Assembly (NCBI RefSeq): GCF_965223285.1
Contig: NZ_OZ244997.1
Span: forward strand, 1,178,001-1,242,000
Direction: 5' to 3'
Origin: Leptofilum sp965223285
GTDB taxonomy: Bacteria; Chloroflexota; Anaerolineae; Promineifilales; Promineifilaceae
Length of the DNA stretch: 64,000 nt
A program made the position numbers and the translations under genes. A model generated the notes under the pieces. The model was not told the origin of the DNA, did not search any database, and was given only the letters and a program-made list of their open reading frames with translations. Below, piece after piece: positions 26,616 through 34,260 of this stretch (positions are counted from its first letter, which is position 1; each line of letters begins with the position of its first letter).

Positions 26616-27044
26616 TTATTCATCTGGGATGAGGCGTTTGCCGAGGCTGATCACGTCGTCGATGTGGTAGCCGATGTGGCCATAAAATTGGATAACTGCT
26701 CGATTGCTGCTACGGACCTGAAGATTGATTTTGGGGCAGCCGAGCGCCAGTAGCTTCGCTTCAATCTCATCCATGAGCGCGCGGCCAATACCCCGCCCTT
26801 GATAATTTGGGGCGACGGCCAAATAGTTAATCCAGCCACGATGCCCTTCGTACCCTCCCATGACAGTACCAACGACACGGCCGTCTACTATCGCCACCAA
26901 AAACAGTTCAGGATTCACTTTCATCTTGCGGGCAATATCTTTATGCGGGTCGTTCCAGGGGACGACGAGGCCACACGCTTTCCAAATTTCAATCACGACC
27001 TCGCTATCGGTCAGGGCAAAAGGGCGGATTTGTGGTTGTGTCAT
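26616..27044 (-). CDS. GNAT acetyltransferase, YpeA-like
   Basis: A 142-residue acetyltransferase with RPFALTDSEVVIEIWKACGL, GYEGHRGWINYLAVAPNYQGRGIGRALM (acetyl-CoA loop) and NRAVIQFYGHIGY. It matches YpeA-type proteins, whose substrate is unknown. Its ATG overlaps the argD stop (ATGA), so it is translationally coupled within the arg operon and may be a second acetyl-transferring step or a regulator of the pathway (inference). Confidence 0.86.
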   Translation of the reverse strand: MTQPQIRPFALTDSEVVIEIWKACGLVVPWNDPHKDIARKMKVNPELFLVAIVDGRVVGTVMGGYEGHRGWINYLAVAPNYQGRGIGRALMDEIEAKLLALGCPKINLQVRSSNRAVIQFYGHIGYHIDDVISLGKRLIPDE

Positions 27045-28267
27045 GATTTCTCCTTGTTGAACGTTTCTTCCAGGCAGGCGGCGATGGTGGATACGGCCGT
27101 ATCAATCTCATCACGGTTCACAATCAGAGCCGGAGCCAGGCGCAGTACATCTTCCCCAGCGGTGAGGATGAGTACTCCTTTATCCCGCGCGGCAGTCATG
27201 ATCGGTGCAGCAGGCTGGTTGATGGTGATGCCCACCAACAGACCTTGCCCGCGCACCTCCAAAACCGCTTCTAATTCCAGCGTCTCTAATCTGTGTTTGA
27301 GATATGCGCCATTTTCTTGAACGGTTTGCAAAAAATCTGATTGGCTTACTTTGTCGAACACGACATTGGCAGCGGTACACACCAGCGGCCCAGCTGCAAA
27401 CGTGCTGCCGTGATCGCCCGGCTGAATGCAATTAGCCACAGCTTGGGTGACCAACGTTGCGCCGATGGGGAGGCCACCTGCCAGCGGCTTGGCTAGTGTC
27501 ATGATGTCTGGCCTGACGCCAAACTGCTGATATGCCCACAATGTGCCTGTGCGCCCCAGACCGCACTGTACCTCGTCGAAGATGAGCAAGGCGTCGTGGG
27601 CGTCACAGGCGGCGCGGAGTCCTTGCAAAAATTCGACCGTGGCAGGATTAACGCCGCCTTCTCCTTGAATTGGCTCCACAATGACGGCGCAGGTGTTGTC
27701 GTCGATGGCGGCTTGGGCGGCGGGCAGGTCGTTGAAGGGCAGGAAGGTAAGGCCGGGAACCAGTGGGGCGAACGGCTCGCGGTACTGCGCTTTGTAGGTG
27801 GCGGAGAGAGAACCCATCGTACGGCCGTGGAAGCCGCCGCTGAAGGCGATGATGTTGGTTTTGGAGATTGGAGACTTGTCCTGAGCCGAGCTGAAGGATT
27901 GGAGATTGGAGACTTTGCGGGCGAATTTGAGGGCGGCCTCGTTGGCTTCGGTGCCGGAGTTGCAGAAGAACACTTTGTCGGCGAAAGAATTTTCCACCAG
28001 TTTTTGGGCGAGTTGGGCCTGGGGAGTTGTGTGGAACAGGTTGCTGACGTGGGTAAGCTGGCTGGCTTGTTGGGAGACGGCCGTACCCCAATCTGGATCA
28101 CTGTGACCCAACGCCGTCACAGCAATGCCGGAGGTGAAATCAAGGTATTTGTTGCCGTCGCTGTCGAATAAGAACATCCCTTGGCCGTGCGTAAAGACAA
28201 TCTCCGGGCGGTTGTATGTGTGCAAAACGTAGTTGGCTTCAGCTTGAATAATTGCTTGTTTGTCCAT
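27041..28267 (-). CDS. argD: Acetylornithine aminotransferase
   Basis: PLP enzyme converting N-acetylglutamate semialdehyde to N-acetylornithine, 408 residues. FCNSGTEANEAALKFARK, GGFHGRTMGSLSAT, LLIFDEVQCGLGRTG and the PLP lysine in MTLAKPLAGGLPIGA are all intact. Residues about 119-135 are an extra segment encoded by a dispersed repeat, inserted in frame before the conserved NIIAFSGGFHGRT strand; this is a surface loop in the family, so activity is probably kept. It is coupled to the YpeA-like gene downstream. Confidence 0.93.
   Translation of the reverse strand: MDKQAIIQAEANYVLHTYNRPEIVFTHGQGMFLFDSDGNKYLDFTSGIAVTALGHSDPDWGTAVSQQASQLTHVSNLFHTTPQAQLAQKLVENSFADKVFFCNSGTEANEAALKFARKVSNLQSFSSAQDKSPISKTNIIAFSGGFHGRTMGSLSATYKAQYREPFAPLVPGLTFLPFNDLPAAQAAIDDNTCAVIVEPIQGEGGVNPATVEFLQGLRAACDAHDALLIFDEVQCGLGRTGTLWAYQQFGVRPDIMTLAKPLAGGLPIGATLVTQAVANCIQPGDHGSTFAAGPLVCTAANVVFDKVSQSDFLQTVQENGAYLKHRLETLELEAVLEVRGQGLLVGITINQPAAPIMTAARDKGVLILTAGEDVLRLAPALIVNRDEIDTAVSTIAACLEETFNKEKS
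27862..27912. repeat. Dispersed repeat inserted in frame within argD
   Basis: Two copies of GTCTCCAATCTCCAA (minus strand) flank CTTCAGCTCGGCTCAGGAC. The flanks belong to the family at 6288-6337 and 24697-24742. The insert encodes about 15 residues (NLQSFSSAQDKSPIS) absent from normal ArgD. Confidence 0.7.
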
Positions 28268-28292
28268 CCATCTACTCCTGAAAATGGGTAGC

Positions 28293-28348
28293 TAGTGGCT
28301 GGTGGTTAGTGGCTGGTTGCTCGTACCAGCCACTAACCGCTAACCACT
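28293..28348. repeat. TTAGTGGCTGG / CCAGCCACTAA inverted repeat
   Basis: A perfect 11-bp inverted repeat with an extra TAGTGGCTGG upstream, filling the argB-argD gap. Related sequence (TTAGCGGCTAG, AGCCGCTAGCCACT) lies at 59176-59345. Confidence 0.7.
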
Positions 28349-28350
28349 TT

Positions 28351-29097
28351 TTACTCTTTATAAGTGAAAATTGTGCCGCTATTGTTTACCAGTCCGGCAA
28401 GGTTGACAATTTGAGTTTGCTGCACGCCTTGGGAAATAGTTGCCAGGGCGGCACGAACCTTTGGCACCATGCCATCGGTGATGATGCCGTCGCTGATGAG
28501 CGTTTCGGTCTCTTGCGGAGATAGTTGGGAGAGGATACGGCCGTCCTGCAGTACCCCTGGCACGTTGGAGACAAATGTTAGCTGCTGTGCCTGCAAAGCA
28601 GAAGCCACCGCGCTGGCAGCATCATCCGCGTTGACGTTATAAGTGTAGCCATCGAAGCCGAGCGAGAGCGGCGAGAGCACCACCGTCAGGCCGAGATTGG
28701 TGAGCTGCTGCAGCAGTTCGGTGCGTACCTGACTGATTTCACCGACGTAGCCCAGATCGGCTGTAGGATGCTGCTTCTTCAGGCAGCGCAAAAGGCCGCC
28801 GTCCACCCCACTCAGCCCAATCGCATCCACGCCCGCCGCCAGCAGCGCAGACACAATTTGCTTGTTGGTTTGGCCGCTCAACGCCATCTGGACGACGTTG
28901 ATCATTTCCCGGTCGGTGACGCGCAGGCCGTCAACTTTTGTTGAGTGCAGTCCCACTTTTTGCTGCAAGGCCACAATCGCCCGCCCTCCGCCGTGCACGA
29001 TGACATGGGGCATAGATGTGCCAGCCACATAATTCGCCAGTCCCGCCAAAAATCCGGGATCATCCAGTTCGTTACCGCCAATTTTTAATACTTGCAT
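28351..29097 (-). CDS. argB: Acetylglutamate kinase
   Basis: Phosphorylates N-acetylglutamate, the second step of arginine synthesis. 248 residues: KIGGNELDDPGF, HGGGRAIVALQQKVGL (substrate loop), VDGLRVTD, NVNADDAASAVA and DGIITDGMVPKVRAAL are family motifs. ATG at 29097 follows GAGGGTTAAC; an upstream ATG at 29121 is rejected because it would lie in the hairpin repeat. The N-terminal extension of arginine-sensitive kinases is absent, so feedback inhibition may be weak, consistent with control at transcription. Confidence 0.93.
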   Translation of the reverse strand: MQVLKIGGNELDDPGFLAGLANYVAGTSMPHVIVHGGGRAIVALQQKVGLHSTKVDGLRVTDREMINVVQMALSGQTNKQIVSALLAAGVDAIGLSGVDGGLLRCLKKQHPTADLGYVGEISQVRTELLQQLTNLGLTVVLSPLSLGFDGYTYNVNADDAASAVASALQAQQLTFVSNVPGVLQDGRILSQLSPQETETLISDGIITDGMVPKVRAALATISQGVQQTQIVNLAGLVNNSGTIFTYKE

Positions 29098-29111
29098 GTT
29101 AACCCTCACGC

Positions 29112-29152
29112 AATTACCCAATTACGTTTTGTAATTAGGTAATTGGGTAATT
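29112..29152. repeat. AATTACCCAATTAC / GTAATTGGGTAATT-type hairpin
   Basis: AATTACCCAATTAC is followed by GTAATTAGGTAATTGGGTAATT, giving a long AT-rich hairpin in the argC-argB junction. It is a third, unrelated repeat family within this one operon. Confidence 0.65.
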
Positions 29153-30158
29153 AAATTAGCCCCGCCGTTTCCTCGATCCCAAATACCGCATTCATATTTT
29201 GCACCGCCTGCCCGGCCGCGCCCTTCACCAAATTGTCAATCGCAGAGGTGATGACCAACGTATTGCCAGCCATTGTGAGTCCGATGACGCATTTGTTGCT
29301 GTGGGCAACATGGGCGAGCGTGGCCAATTCTCCTTCTGGCAGCAGACAGACAAATGGCTCGTTGGCGTACAGTTTGGTGAAATACGGGCGTACCTCATCC
29401 AAGGCCACCGCCTCTGAAAAGTTGACATAAATTGTGGACAAAATCCCCCGTTCCACCGGCAGCAAGTGTGGCGAAAAGATGAGCGTTGGCGCTTCAGGGC
29501 AGAACCAACCCATCACCTGCTCAATTTCGGGTAGATGGCGGTGGCTACGGCCGATTTTGTACGGCGCAAAATTGTTGTGTACTTGAATAAAATGGGTGCC
29601 TGCCTTAGGCGTGCGCCCCGCGCCAGAGGTGCCGGATTTGGCGTCGGCGATGATGGGGTCGGTGATGGGGAGAGGGGAGGTGAGCAACGGCCGTAGCGGC
29701 AATAAAATGCTCGTGGGATAGCAGCCGGGCGTGGCCACCAGCTTGGCCCCCCGCAGTTGGTCACGGGCAAATTCGGTGAGGCCGTAGACGGCGTCGGCCA
29801 GCAGGTGGGGGGCGGGATGGACTTTGTCGTACCAGGCGGCGTAGGTGTCCGCACCTTTTAGGCGGAAGTCGGCACTGAGGTCAATGACGGTGACGCCAGC
29901 TTTGAGAGCGCGTACGGCCGTTTCCGCCGCTGCCGCATGGGGTAAACACAAAAAAACCACGTCCACCCCGTCTAACGGTGCCTCCTCCCCCAAAATCAGC
30001 GGCAGCTGCGGTGCTTGCGGATACACCGCAGCCAACGTTTGCCCGGCAAACGATTGTGAAGTGGCAAAGGTAATTTCCACCTGCGGATGCCGCTGCAAAA
30101 CCTTCACCAATTCATAGCCGGTGTACCCCGTCGCCCCAAAAACCCCTGCTTTAATCAT
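29151..30158 (-). CDS. argC: N-acetyl-gamma-glutamyl-phosphate reductase
   Basis: NADPH-dependent reduction of acetylglutamyl phosphate to the semialdehyde. 335 residues: GVFGATGYTGYELVKVLQRHP Rossmann start, FLCLPHAAAAE, VIDLSADFRL, the catalytic Cys in ATPGCYPTS (Cys146) and AKSGTSGAGRTPK. First structural gene of the minus-strand arg operon, about 80 bases after the attenuator terminator. Confidence 0.95.
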   Translation of the reverse strand: MIKAGVFGATGYTGYELVKVLQRHPQVEITFATSQSFAGQTLAAVYPQAPQLPLILGEEAPLDGVDVVFLCLPHAAAAETAVRALKAGVTVIDLSADFRLKGADTYAAWYDKVHPAPHLLADAVYGLTEFARDQLRGAKLVATPGCYPTSILLPLRPLLTSPLPITDPIIADAKSGTSGAGRTPKAGTHFIQVHNNFAPYKIGRSHRHLPEIEQVMGWFCPEAPTLIFSPHLLPVERGILSTIYVNFSEAVALDEVRPYFTKLYANEPFVCLLPEGELATLAHVAHSNKCVIGLTMAGNTLVITSAIDNLVKGAAGQAVQNMNAVFGIEETAGLI

Positions 30159-30177
30159 GCTGTACTCCTATTTTTTT

Positions 30178-30229
30178 GCCACAGAGCACACAGAGATTTA
30201 AGAGATTTTTCTCTTTTTCCGCTGTGGCC
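30178..30229. repeat. CCACAGAG-family repeat between arg attenuator and argC
   Basis: GCCACAGAGCACACAGAGA faces CCGCTGTGGC. It sits between the attenuator and the argC start, in the transcribed leader. Confidence 0.65.
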
Positions 30230-30236
30230 GAAATCC

Positions 30237-30273
30237 AAAAAAAAACCGCCAGACTATGTTCAAGTCCGGCGGT
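30237..30273 (-). terminator. Attenuator terminator of the arg operon
   Basis: On the minus strand ACCGCCGGACT (30263-30273) pairs with AGTCTGGCGGT (30245-30255), followed by nine T. The 5' arm sequence CCGGACTT can instead pair with AAGTCTGG (30321-30328) to form an antiterminator. See the leader peptide entry. Confidence 0.85.
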
Positions 30274-30303
30274 TCAGGTTGCGCGTGTCTTGTAAAAACG
30301 GAC

Positions 30304-30387
30304 TCAGGCAAGCTCAATAACCAGACTTGGTGTCTGGCGACGGCGGCGGCTAATGCGAAGAGCTTGCAGATCAGGTAACGTTTTCAT
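30304..30387 (-). CDS. Arginine-rich leader peptide of the arg operon
   Basis: A 27-codon ORF containing LRISRRRRQ: five Arg codons (CGC ATT AGC CGC CGC CGT CGC) within seven. The ATG is 8 bases after the -10 box, so the mRNA is probably leaderless. Directly after the Arg run, CCAGAC (30332-30337) can pair with GTCTGG (30321-30326). AAGTCTGG can alternatively pair with CCGGACTT (30262-30269) in the terminator stem. Stalling at Arg codons would block the first hairpin, free the second segment to trap the terminator arm, and let RNA polymerase read into argC. High arginine would permit termination. The ORF is too short for routine gene callers. Confidence 0.85.
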   Translation of the reverse strand: MKTLPDLQALRISRRRRQTPSLVIELA

Positions 30388-30395
30388 CGTGCAGA

Positions 30396-30423
30396 AATTT
30401 AGCAGATAAATTGTGACTGTCAA
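30396..30423 (-). promoter_or_regulatory. Promoter of the arg operon leader
   Basis: Minus strand TTGACA (30418-30423), 16 bases, TAAATT (30396-30401). The predicted start at about 30389 is only one or two bases before the leader ATG. Confidence 0.7.
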
Positions 30424-30561
30424 CCGCAATTGCAAAATTGGGCGATTTTCCCCTGATTTGGTGGGGTAGGTTGTGGAAATTGGCTAACTTTGGATTGAAA
30501 TGGAACCAGTTTGGTCTGGCCGGGGTATACGCTGTAGCGTAGTTGCAAAAAGGAGAAGCGT

Positions 30562-31143
30562 ATGAAGCGGTTGCAAATGATGGTGGTGTTGCTTGTTTTA
30601 TCTACTGGCCTTTGGGGGTGTACGGCGGCTGGTGGTAGCGAAACGGCCGTTTCCCCACCTGCGACTCATCAACCGACTAACTCCCCAACGGCACGACCGA
30701 CACCCATTTTCCGAACGGCCGTGCCAGATGCTTGCCCCATCACTCAACCCCCAGACCCGGCTTTCATACCGCCGAAACCACACGCTGCGGTGCCACCCAA
30801 CGGCGAATTTTGGTACGGCTCCAACGATCTGTGGACGGTGCTGTGGCCTCATGGCACCTGGCAGCAGCTACCTAAATCGGAGGATGGGTACGTGAACAAG
30901 CTGGTTTGGTTTCGTGAGGGATACGTGTGGACGGAGGAGGAAAAGCCAGCGTTAACCGTTTCGGCCCGTCAGCTAGATGGTGATGGCGTCGTGGAACCAT
31001 TTACCCACGCCACCAACGGCTTTCAGGAAGATTACAATTCGTTTATGCTGGCGGGCATTGCCCTGCCCGCGTTGGGCTGCTGGGAAATTAGCGGCGAGTA
31101 CCAGGGACACATCCTCAGCTATGTGGTGTGGGTCACCCCCTGA
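30562..31143 (+). CDS. Lipoprotein of unknown function
   Basis: A 193-residue exported lipoprotein with lipobox TGLWGC (Cys20). A Pro/Thr-rich spacer (about 30-50) is followed by a compact domain with NGEFWYGSNDLWTVLWPHGTW, KLVWFREGYVW and GCWEISGEYQGHILSYVVWV, which resembles bacterial secreted beta-sandwich modules. AAAAGGAGAA lies before the ATG. No enzymatic motif is seen. Confidence 0.75.
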   Translation: MKRLQMMVVLLVLSTGLWGCTAAGGSETAVSPPATHQPTNSPTARPTPIFRTAVPDACPITQPPDPAFIPPKPHAAVPPNGEFWYGSNDLWTVLWPHGTWQQLPKSEDGYVNKLVWFREGYVWTEEEKPALTVSARQLDGDGVVEPFTHATNGFQEDYNSFMLAGIALPALGCWEISGEYQGHILSYVVWVTP

Positions 31144-31695
31144 TCACTCTTTGAGGCGCACCACCCAGTGGTAAAACTGTTCCATTTGCTCTTTTAGAAA
31201 TTTGCAGGTCAGTTCGTCAGTCAGTTGCCCATCCACGATTTTGTCTGGCAGCTTGGGAACGGCAATGGTAGGCTTGGGCATGACATACATGCCCAAGTGC
31301 AGGCAAATTTGCCGCAAATGCTCTTGGGCTTTGGTAGCACCTAACGCCCCAGGCGACCCACCCATCGTGACGACCGGTTTTTGGGCGAGCAATCCTTTAC
31401 GTGAGGCCCAATCAATACTGTTTTTCAGCACGCCAGTGAGTGAGCCGTTGTACTCTGGCGTGGCCAAAATGAGCCCGTCGGCGTGGGCAATTGCTTGGCG
31501 CAGTTCAGCGACCGGTGGCGGGAAACCTTCTTCAACTTCCACATCGTTGTTGTAAATGGGAATTTCGTTTAGAGGGAAAAGCGTGATCTGCATCGCGTCA
31601 GGGGCAACTTTCTGGGCTGCCTGCAACAATACTTTTGTGATGGATTTGCGCCGGATACTGCCAGCCAGGCCAATGATATTGATGGTTTCAGACAT
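31144..31695 (-). CDS. NADPH-dependent FMN reductase family protein
   Basis: A 183-residue flavodoxin-like reductase. The FMN phosphate loop GLAGSIRRKSIT, the LNEIPIYNND segment and ATPEYNGSLTGVLKNSIDWASR with GGSPGALGATKAQEHLR are the family signatures (chromate/quinone/azo reductases). It overlaps the upstream pirin gene by 8 bases and is likely in an operon with pirin and the VOC protein, suggesting quinone or aromatic stress handling. Confidence 0.9.
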   Translation of the reverse strand: MSETINIIGLAGSIRRKSITKVLLQAAQKVAPDAMQITLFPLNEIPIYNNDVEVEEGFPPPVAELRQAIAHADGLILATPEYNGSLTGVLKNSIDWASRKGLLAQKPVVTMGGSPGALGATKAQEHLRQICLHLGMYVMPKPTIAVPKLPDKIVDGQLTDELTCKFLKEQMEQFYHWVVRLKE

Positions 31696-32485
31696 AGTTG
31701 ATTTCTTTTTTCATGAACGGTTTGAGGTAAAACGATAAGTAGTTGAGTGGTTTATTTTCGCTGGCGGTGATAACGGCCGTTTCTGCCTCAGGCGTCGCTA
31801 AAACCACATCGTAAATATTGATTGAATTTTGCTGAGTGGGGGTTTGGAAACGGCCGTTGCCATCCACAAAATACAAGAACAAATCCTCACCCGGCTGCGG
31901 CAGCTCAATCGTGGCCGAGCCGCCAGCGGGCAAAATGCTGCTCGTGAGCCGAGCCGACGCGTGGGCGTCTGTCGCGCCGTTTGGCCCGATAATGTCCCGA
32001 ACAGTGGCATCCCCAACGCTGCGAGCAGACATATCGCTGAGCCTGGTTTGCTCGTAGTGCGGTGGCAATCCCATATGCTCCACGTCCGCCACAAACCAGA
32101 TTTGAATAACGCGGGTGAATTCATCCGTCAGGTTGAGTTCCTGATGCTGGATGAAGTTGCCCGAAAACATGCGCTGCACTTCGCCAGCGGTAATGGCCCC
32201 TTTACCGCCAGTGGTATCCTCATGATACAGCTCGCCATCAATGACGTAGGTGAAAATCTCCAAACCACGATGCGGGTGCCATTGGAAGCCGTTATGTGGC
32301 GCAATTTGGGTCATGTGCGCCGTGAGCATACCGCTGAGCCGCTGGAGTGGGCTGAAGCCGCCCACCGCAAAATGAGAGGTAAGCCAATGCACGGGGCGAA
32401 TCATGGGAAAGGTATCTGCTGGGTAAAACTGCAAATCCTGGCTGATATTTAGATTGTTAACGACGCTTTCAAACATCGTGGTCAT
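31688..32485 (-). CDS. Pirin family protein
   Basis: A 265-residue bicupin. The metal site is seen in FQWHPHRGLEIFTYVIDGELYHED, followed by GEVQRMFSGNFIQHQELN. Pirins bind Fe and several act as quercetinase-like dioxygenases. It overlaps both neighbours (8 bases with the FMN reductase, 4 with the VOC gene), so it is an operon with quinone/flavonoid-type chemistry. Confidence 0.92.
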   Translation of the reverse strand: MTTMFESVVNNLNISQDLQFYPADTFPMIRPVHWLTSHFAVGGFSPLQRLSGMLTAHMTQIAPHNGFQWHPHRGLEIFTYVIDGELYHEDTTGGKGAITAGEVQRMFSGNFIQHQELNLTDEFTRVIQIWFVADVEHMGLPPHYEQTRLSDMSARSVGDATVRDIIGPNGATDAHASARLTSSILPAGGSATIELPQPGEDLFLYFVDGNGRFQTPTQQNSINIYDVVLATPEAETAVITASENKPLNYLSFYLKPFMKKEINYV

Positions 32486-33336
32486 GATGTCACCTTCATG
32501 GCAATTTCGTTTTGGGATGGATCACGCACGATAAGCCTATCTTCTTGAGATTCGTAGGCAATGCCATTCATTGTTAGCCGCTCGGCGACAGCGTTCAAAG
32601 CTGGTTGATTGGGCAGCAGAATTTGGTAATGGCGCAGGCCAGTCGCTTCTGGTGGTGCTGGGGGAACCCCTCTGCCAGCCCAGGTGTTGAGGCCGATGTG
32701 GTGATGGTAGCCACCCGCAGAGACGAAGCCAGCGGCAGAACCGTAGCGCATGACGCGCTCAAAACCGAGGGTGTCGCAGTAAAATGCTTCAGCCTCGTCC
32801 AGATCGCGCACGTGTAGGTGGATGTGGCCCATGACGGTGCCGGGGTAGATGCCTGTCCAGGGTTCATCACGGCCGTTTAACTCCCCAGTCAAACTTTCCA
32901 AGTCTAGGGGCAGCGTGTTCATTTGCAGACGGCCGTTTACCATCGGCCACTTATCTCGGCTTCGATCTCGATAAATTTCGATGCCGTTGCCGTCTGGATC
33001 GCCCAAATAAATTGCTTCGCTGACGCTATGGTCTGAAAAGCCTTCGAATTGGGTGCGGGTTTCCACCAGGTTTTTGAACGTGCGGGCCAGCTCTGCGCGA
33101 TTAGGAACCAGCAGGGCAAAATGGTACAGTCCCGTGGTGCCACCAGATGGCGTCGCCCCGGACTGCTGGATTAGCTCTAGAAGCGGCCGTTCTGTTGTGC
33201 CGAGAACGGCCGTGTTGTCTTCTTGGCTCAACAGCATCAAACCAATGTTGCGCGTGTAAAAGGGCAGGGAGCGACCAAAATCTGCCACTTTTAGCGAGAC
33301 GAGACCAATTTGAGTGTTTGGGTGTATTGCTTCCAT
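32482..33336 (-). CDS. VOC-family ring-cleavage dioxygenase-like protein (CatE type)
   Basis: A 284-residue tandem vicinal-oxygen-chelate protein: VSLKVADFGRSLPFYTRNIGL and GLYHFALLVPNRAEL in the first half, MGHIHLHVRDLDEAEAFYCDTLGFE and HHHIGLNTWAGRG in the second. It resembles CatE catechol-2,3-dioxygenases. The DPDGNGIEIYRDR motif contains the metal Glu. Start ATG at 33336 is chosen by family; ATG at 33348 is possible. The further upstream ORF runs into a repeat hairpin. Confidence 0.86.
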   Translation of the reverse strand: MEAIHPNTQIGLVSLKVADFGRSLPFYTRNIGLMLLSQEDNTAVLGTTERPLLELIQQSGATPSGGTTGLYHFALLVPNRAELARTFKNLVETRTQFEGFSDHSVSEAIYLGDPDGNGIEIYRDRSRDKWPMVNGRLQMNTLPLDLESLTGELNGRDEPWTGIYPGTVMGHIHLHVRDLDEAEAFYCDTLGFERVMRYGSAAGFVSAGGYHHHIGLNTWAGRGVPPAPPEATGLRHYQILLPNQPALNAVAERLTMNGIAYESQEDRLIVRDPSQNEIAMKVTS

Positions 33337-33366
33337 GCTGCCTATCATACTGTGTTCCCTACGAAA

Positions 33367-33425
33367 GTGAAAAGTAAAAAGTGATAAGTGGGCCAAGTGC
33401 CAACCCATCACTTTTTACTTTTCAC
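33367..33425. repeat. Perfect 19-bp inverted repeat between VOC and YceI genes
   Basis: GTGAAAAGTAAAAAGTGAT (33367-33385) is exactly mirrored by ATCACTTTTTACTTTTCAC (33407-33425). It is the longest perfect stem in the window and another distinct repeat family. It could terminate yceI transcription. Confidence 0.8.
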
Positions 33426-33446
33426 TATATGCTTTTTACTCAAAAA

Positions 33447-33986
33447 TTACGCAGCTTCGGTTTGCGCCTGCTTTACCAACTCCAGCTCAATTTCTATGTT
33501 GATTTTGTCGCCGACAAGGACACCGCCGGTTTCCAGGGCCTGGTTCCAGGTGAGGCCCCAATCTTTGCGGTTCAGGCTGCCGCTGGCAGAGAAACCAGCA
33601 CTTTCGGTACCCCAGGGGCTTTTGGCAATGCCTGCATATTCTACATCCAGGGCAATCTCTTTCGTGACGTCTCTGATGGTGAGCTGGCCGTAGAGACGGC
33701 CGTTGTTGTTATCAGTTTGTTCCACACGGGTGCTTACAAATTTCATAGTGGGGTAGTTAGCTACGTCAAAAAAATCGGGGGATTTCAGATGGCCGTCCCG
33801 CTGCTCGTCACGGGTATTGATGCTGGTCAGGTCAACTTCAATGTTGACGGTGGTGTTGGTTGGATTTGCCTCATCAAAATTAACGCTGCCGCTGAACTGT
33901 TCAAAACTGCCGCGCACCTTTGAAATCATCATATGCCGTGCTGTAAAGTAAACGTGTGAATGTGAAGAATCAATTTGCCAACTCAT
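33447..33986 (-). CDS. yceI: YceI family protein
   Basis: A 179-residue lipocalin-like protein that binds polyisoprenoid-type ligands: WQIDSSHSHVYFTARHMMISKVRGSFEQFSG is cut here to its features SSHSHV and VRGSFEQF, plus RDGHLKSPDFFDVANYPTMKF and LTIRDVTKEIALDVEY. No signal peptide, so it is cytoplasmic, unlike the E. coli protein. It is divergent from a TetR regulator and its promoter carries operator-like palindromes. Confidence 0.92.
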   Translation of the reverse strand: MSWQIDSSHSHVYFTARHMMISKVRGSFEQFSGSVNFDEANPTNTTVNIEVDLTSINTRDEQRDGHLKSPDFFDVANYPTMKFVSTRVEQTDNNNGRLYGQLTIRDVTKEIALDVEYAGIAKSPWGTESAGFSASGSLNRKDWGLTWNQALETGGVLVGDKINIEIELELVKQAQTEAA

Positions 33987-34043
33987 TGCTGTATAATCTC
34001 CTTAATTAGAATTAGATAGGGGTTAAAGAAATATTGTTTAAGT

Positions 34044-34098
34044 GGACTCTGGTCCGTATTTGCGCTAGAATATTAGCGGACTTGAGTCCGCTTGTCAA
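34044..34098 (-). promoter_or_regulatory. yceI promoter with TetR-type operators
   Basis: Minus strand TTGACA (34093-34098), 17 bases, TAATAT (34070-34075). The spacer holds the perfect palindrome GCGGACTTGAGTCCGC (34076-34091). A second site GGACTCTGGTCC (34044-34055) lies just downstream of the expected start. A repressor bound to both would block polymerase completely. Confidence 0.75.
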
Positions 34099-34260
34099 GG
34101 CGCGAGAGACAAACTCAGAAAAAGTTAAGGAAACAACATTTTTCACCGGAAAAAGGAACTGAATTAACAACCTCTGTTTACAAAATGAGCAAAATGTCTT
34201 TTACTGTAAAGGGGATGGAGCAAGTATCCTTTTAATGTGGAAACGAATTTGGACACAAAC

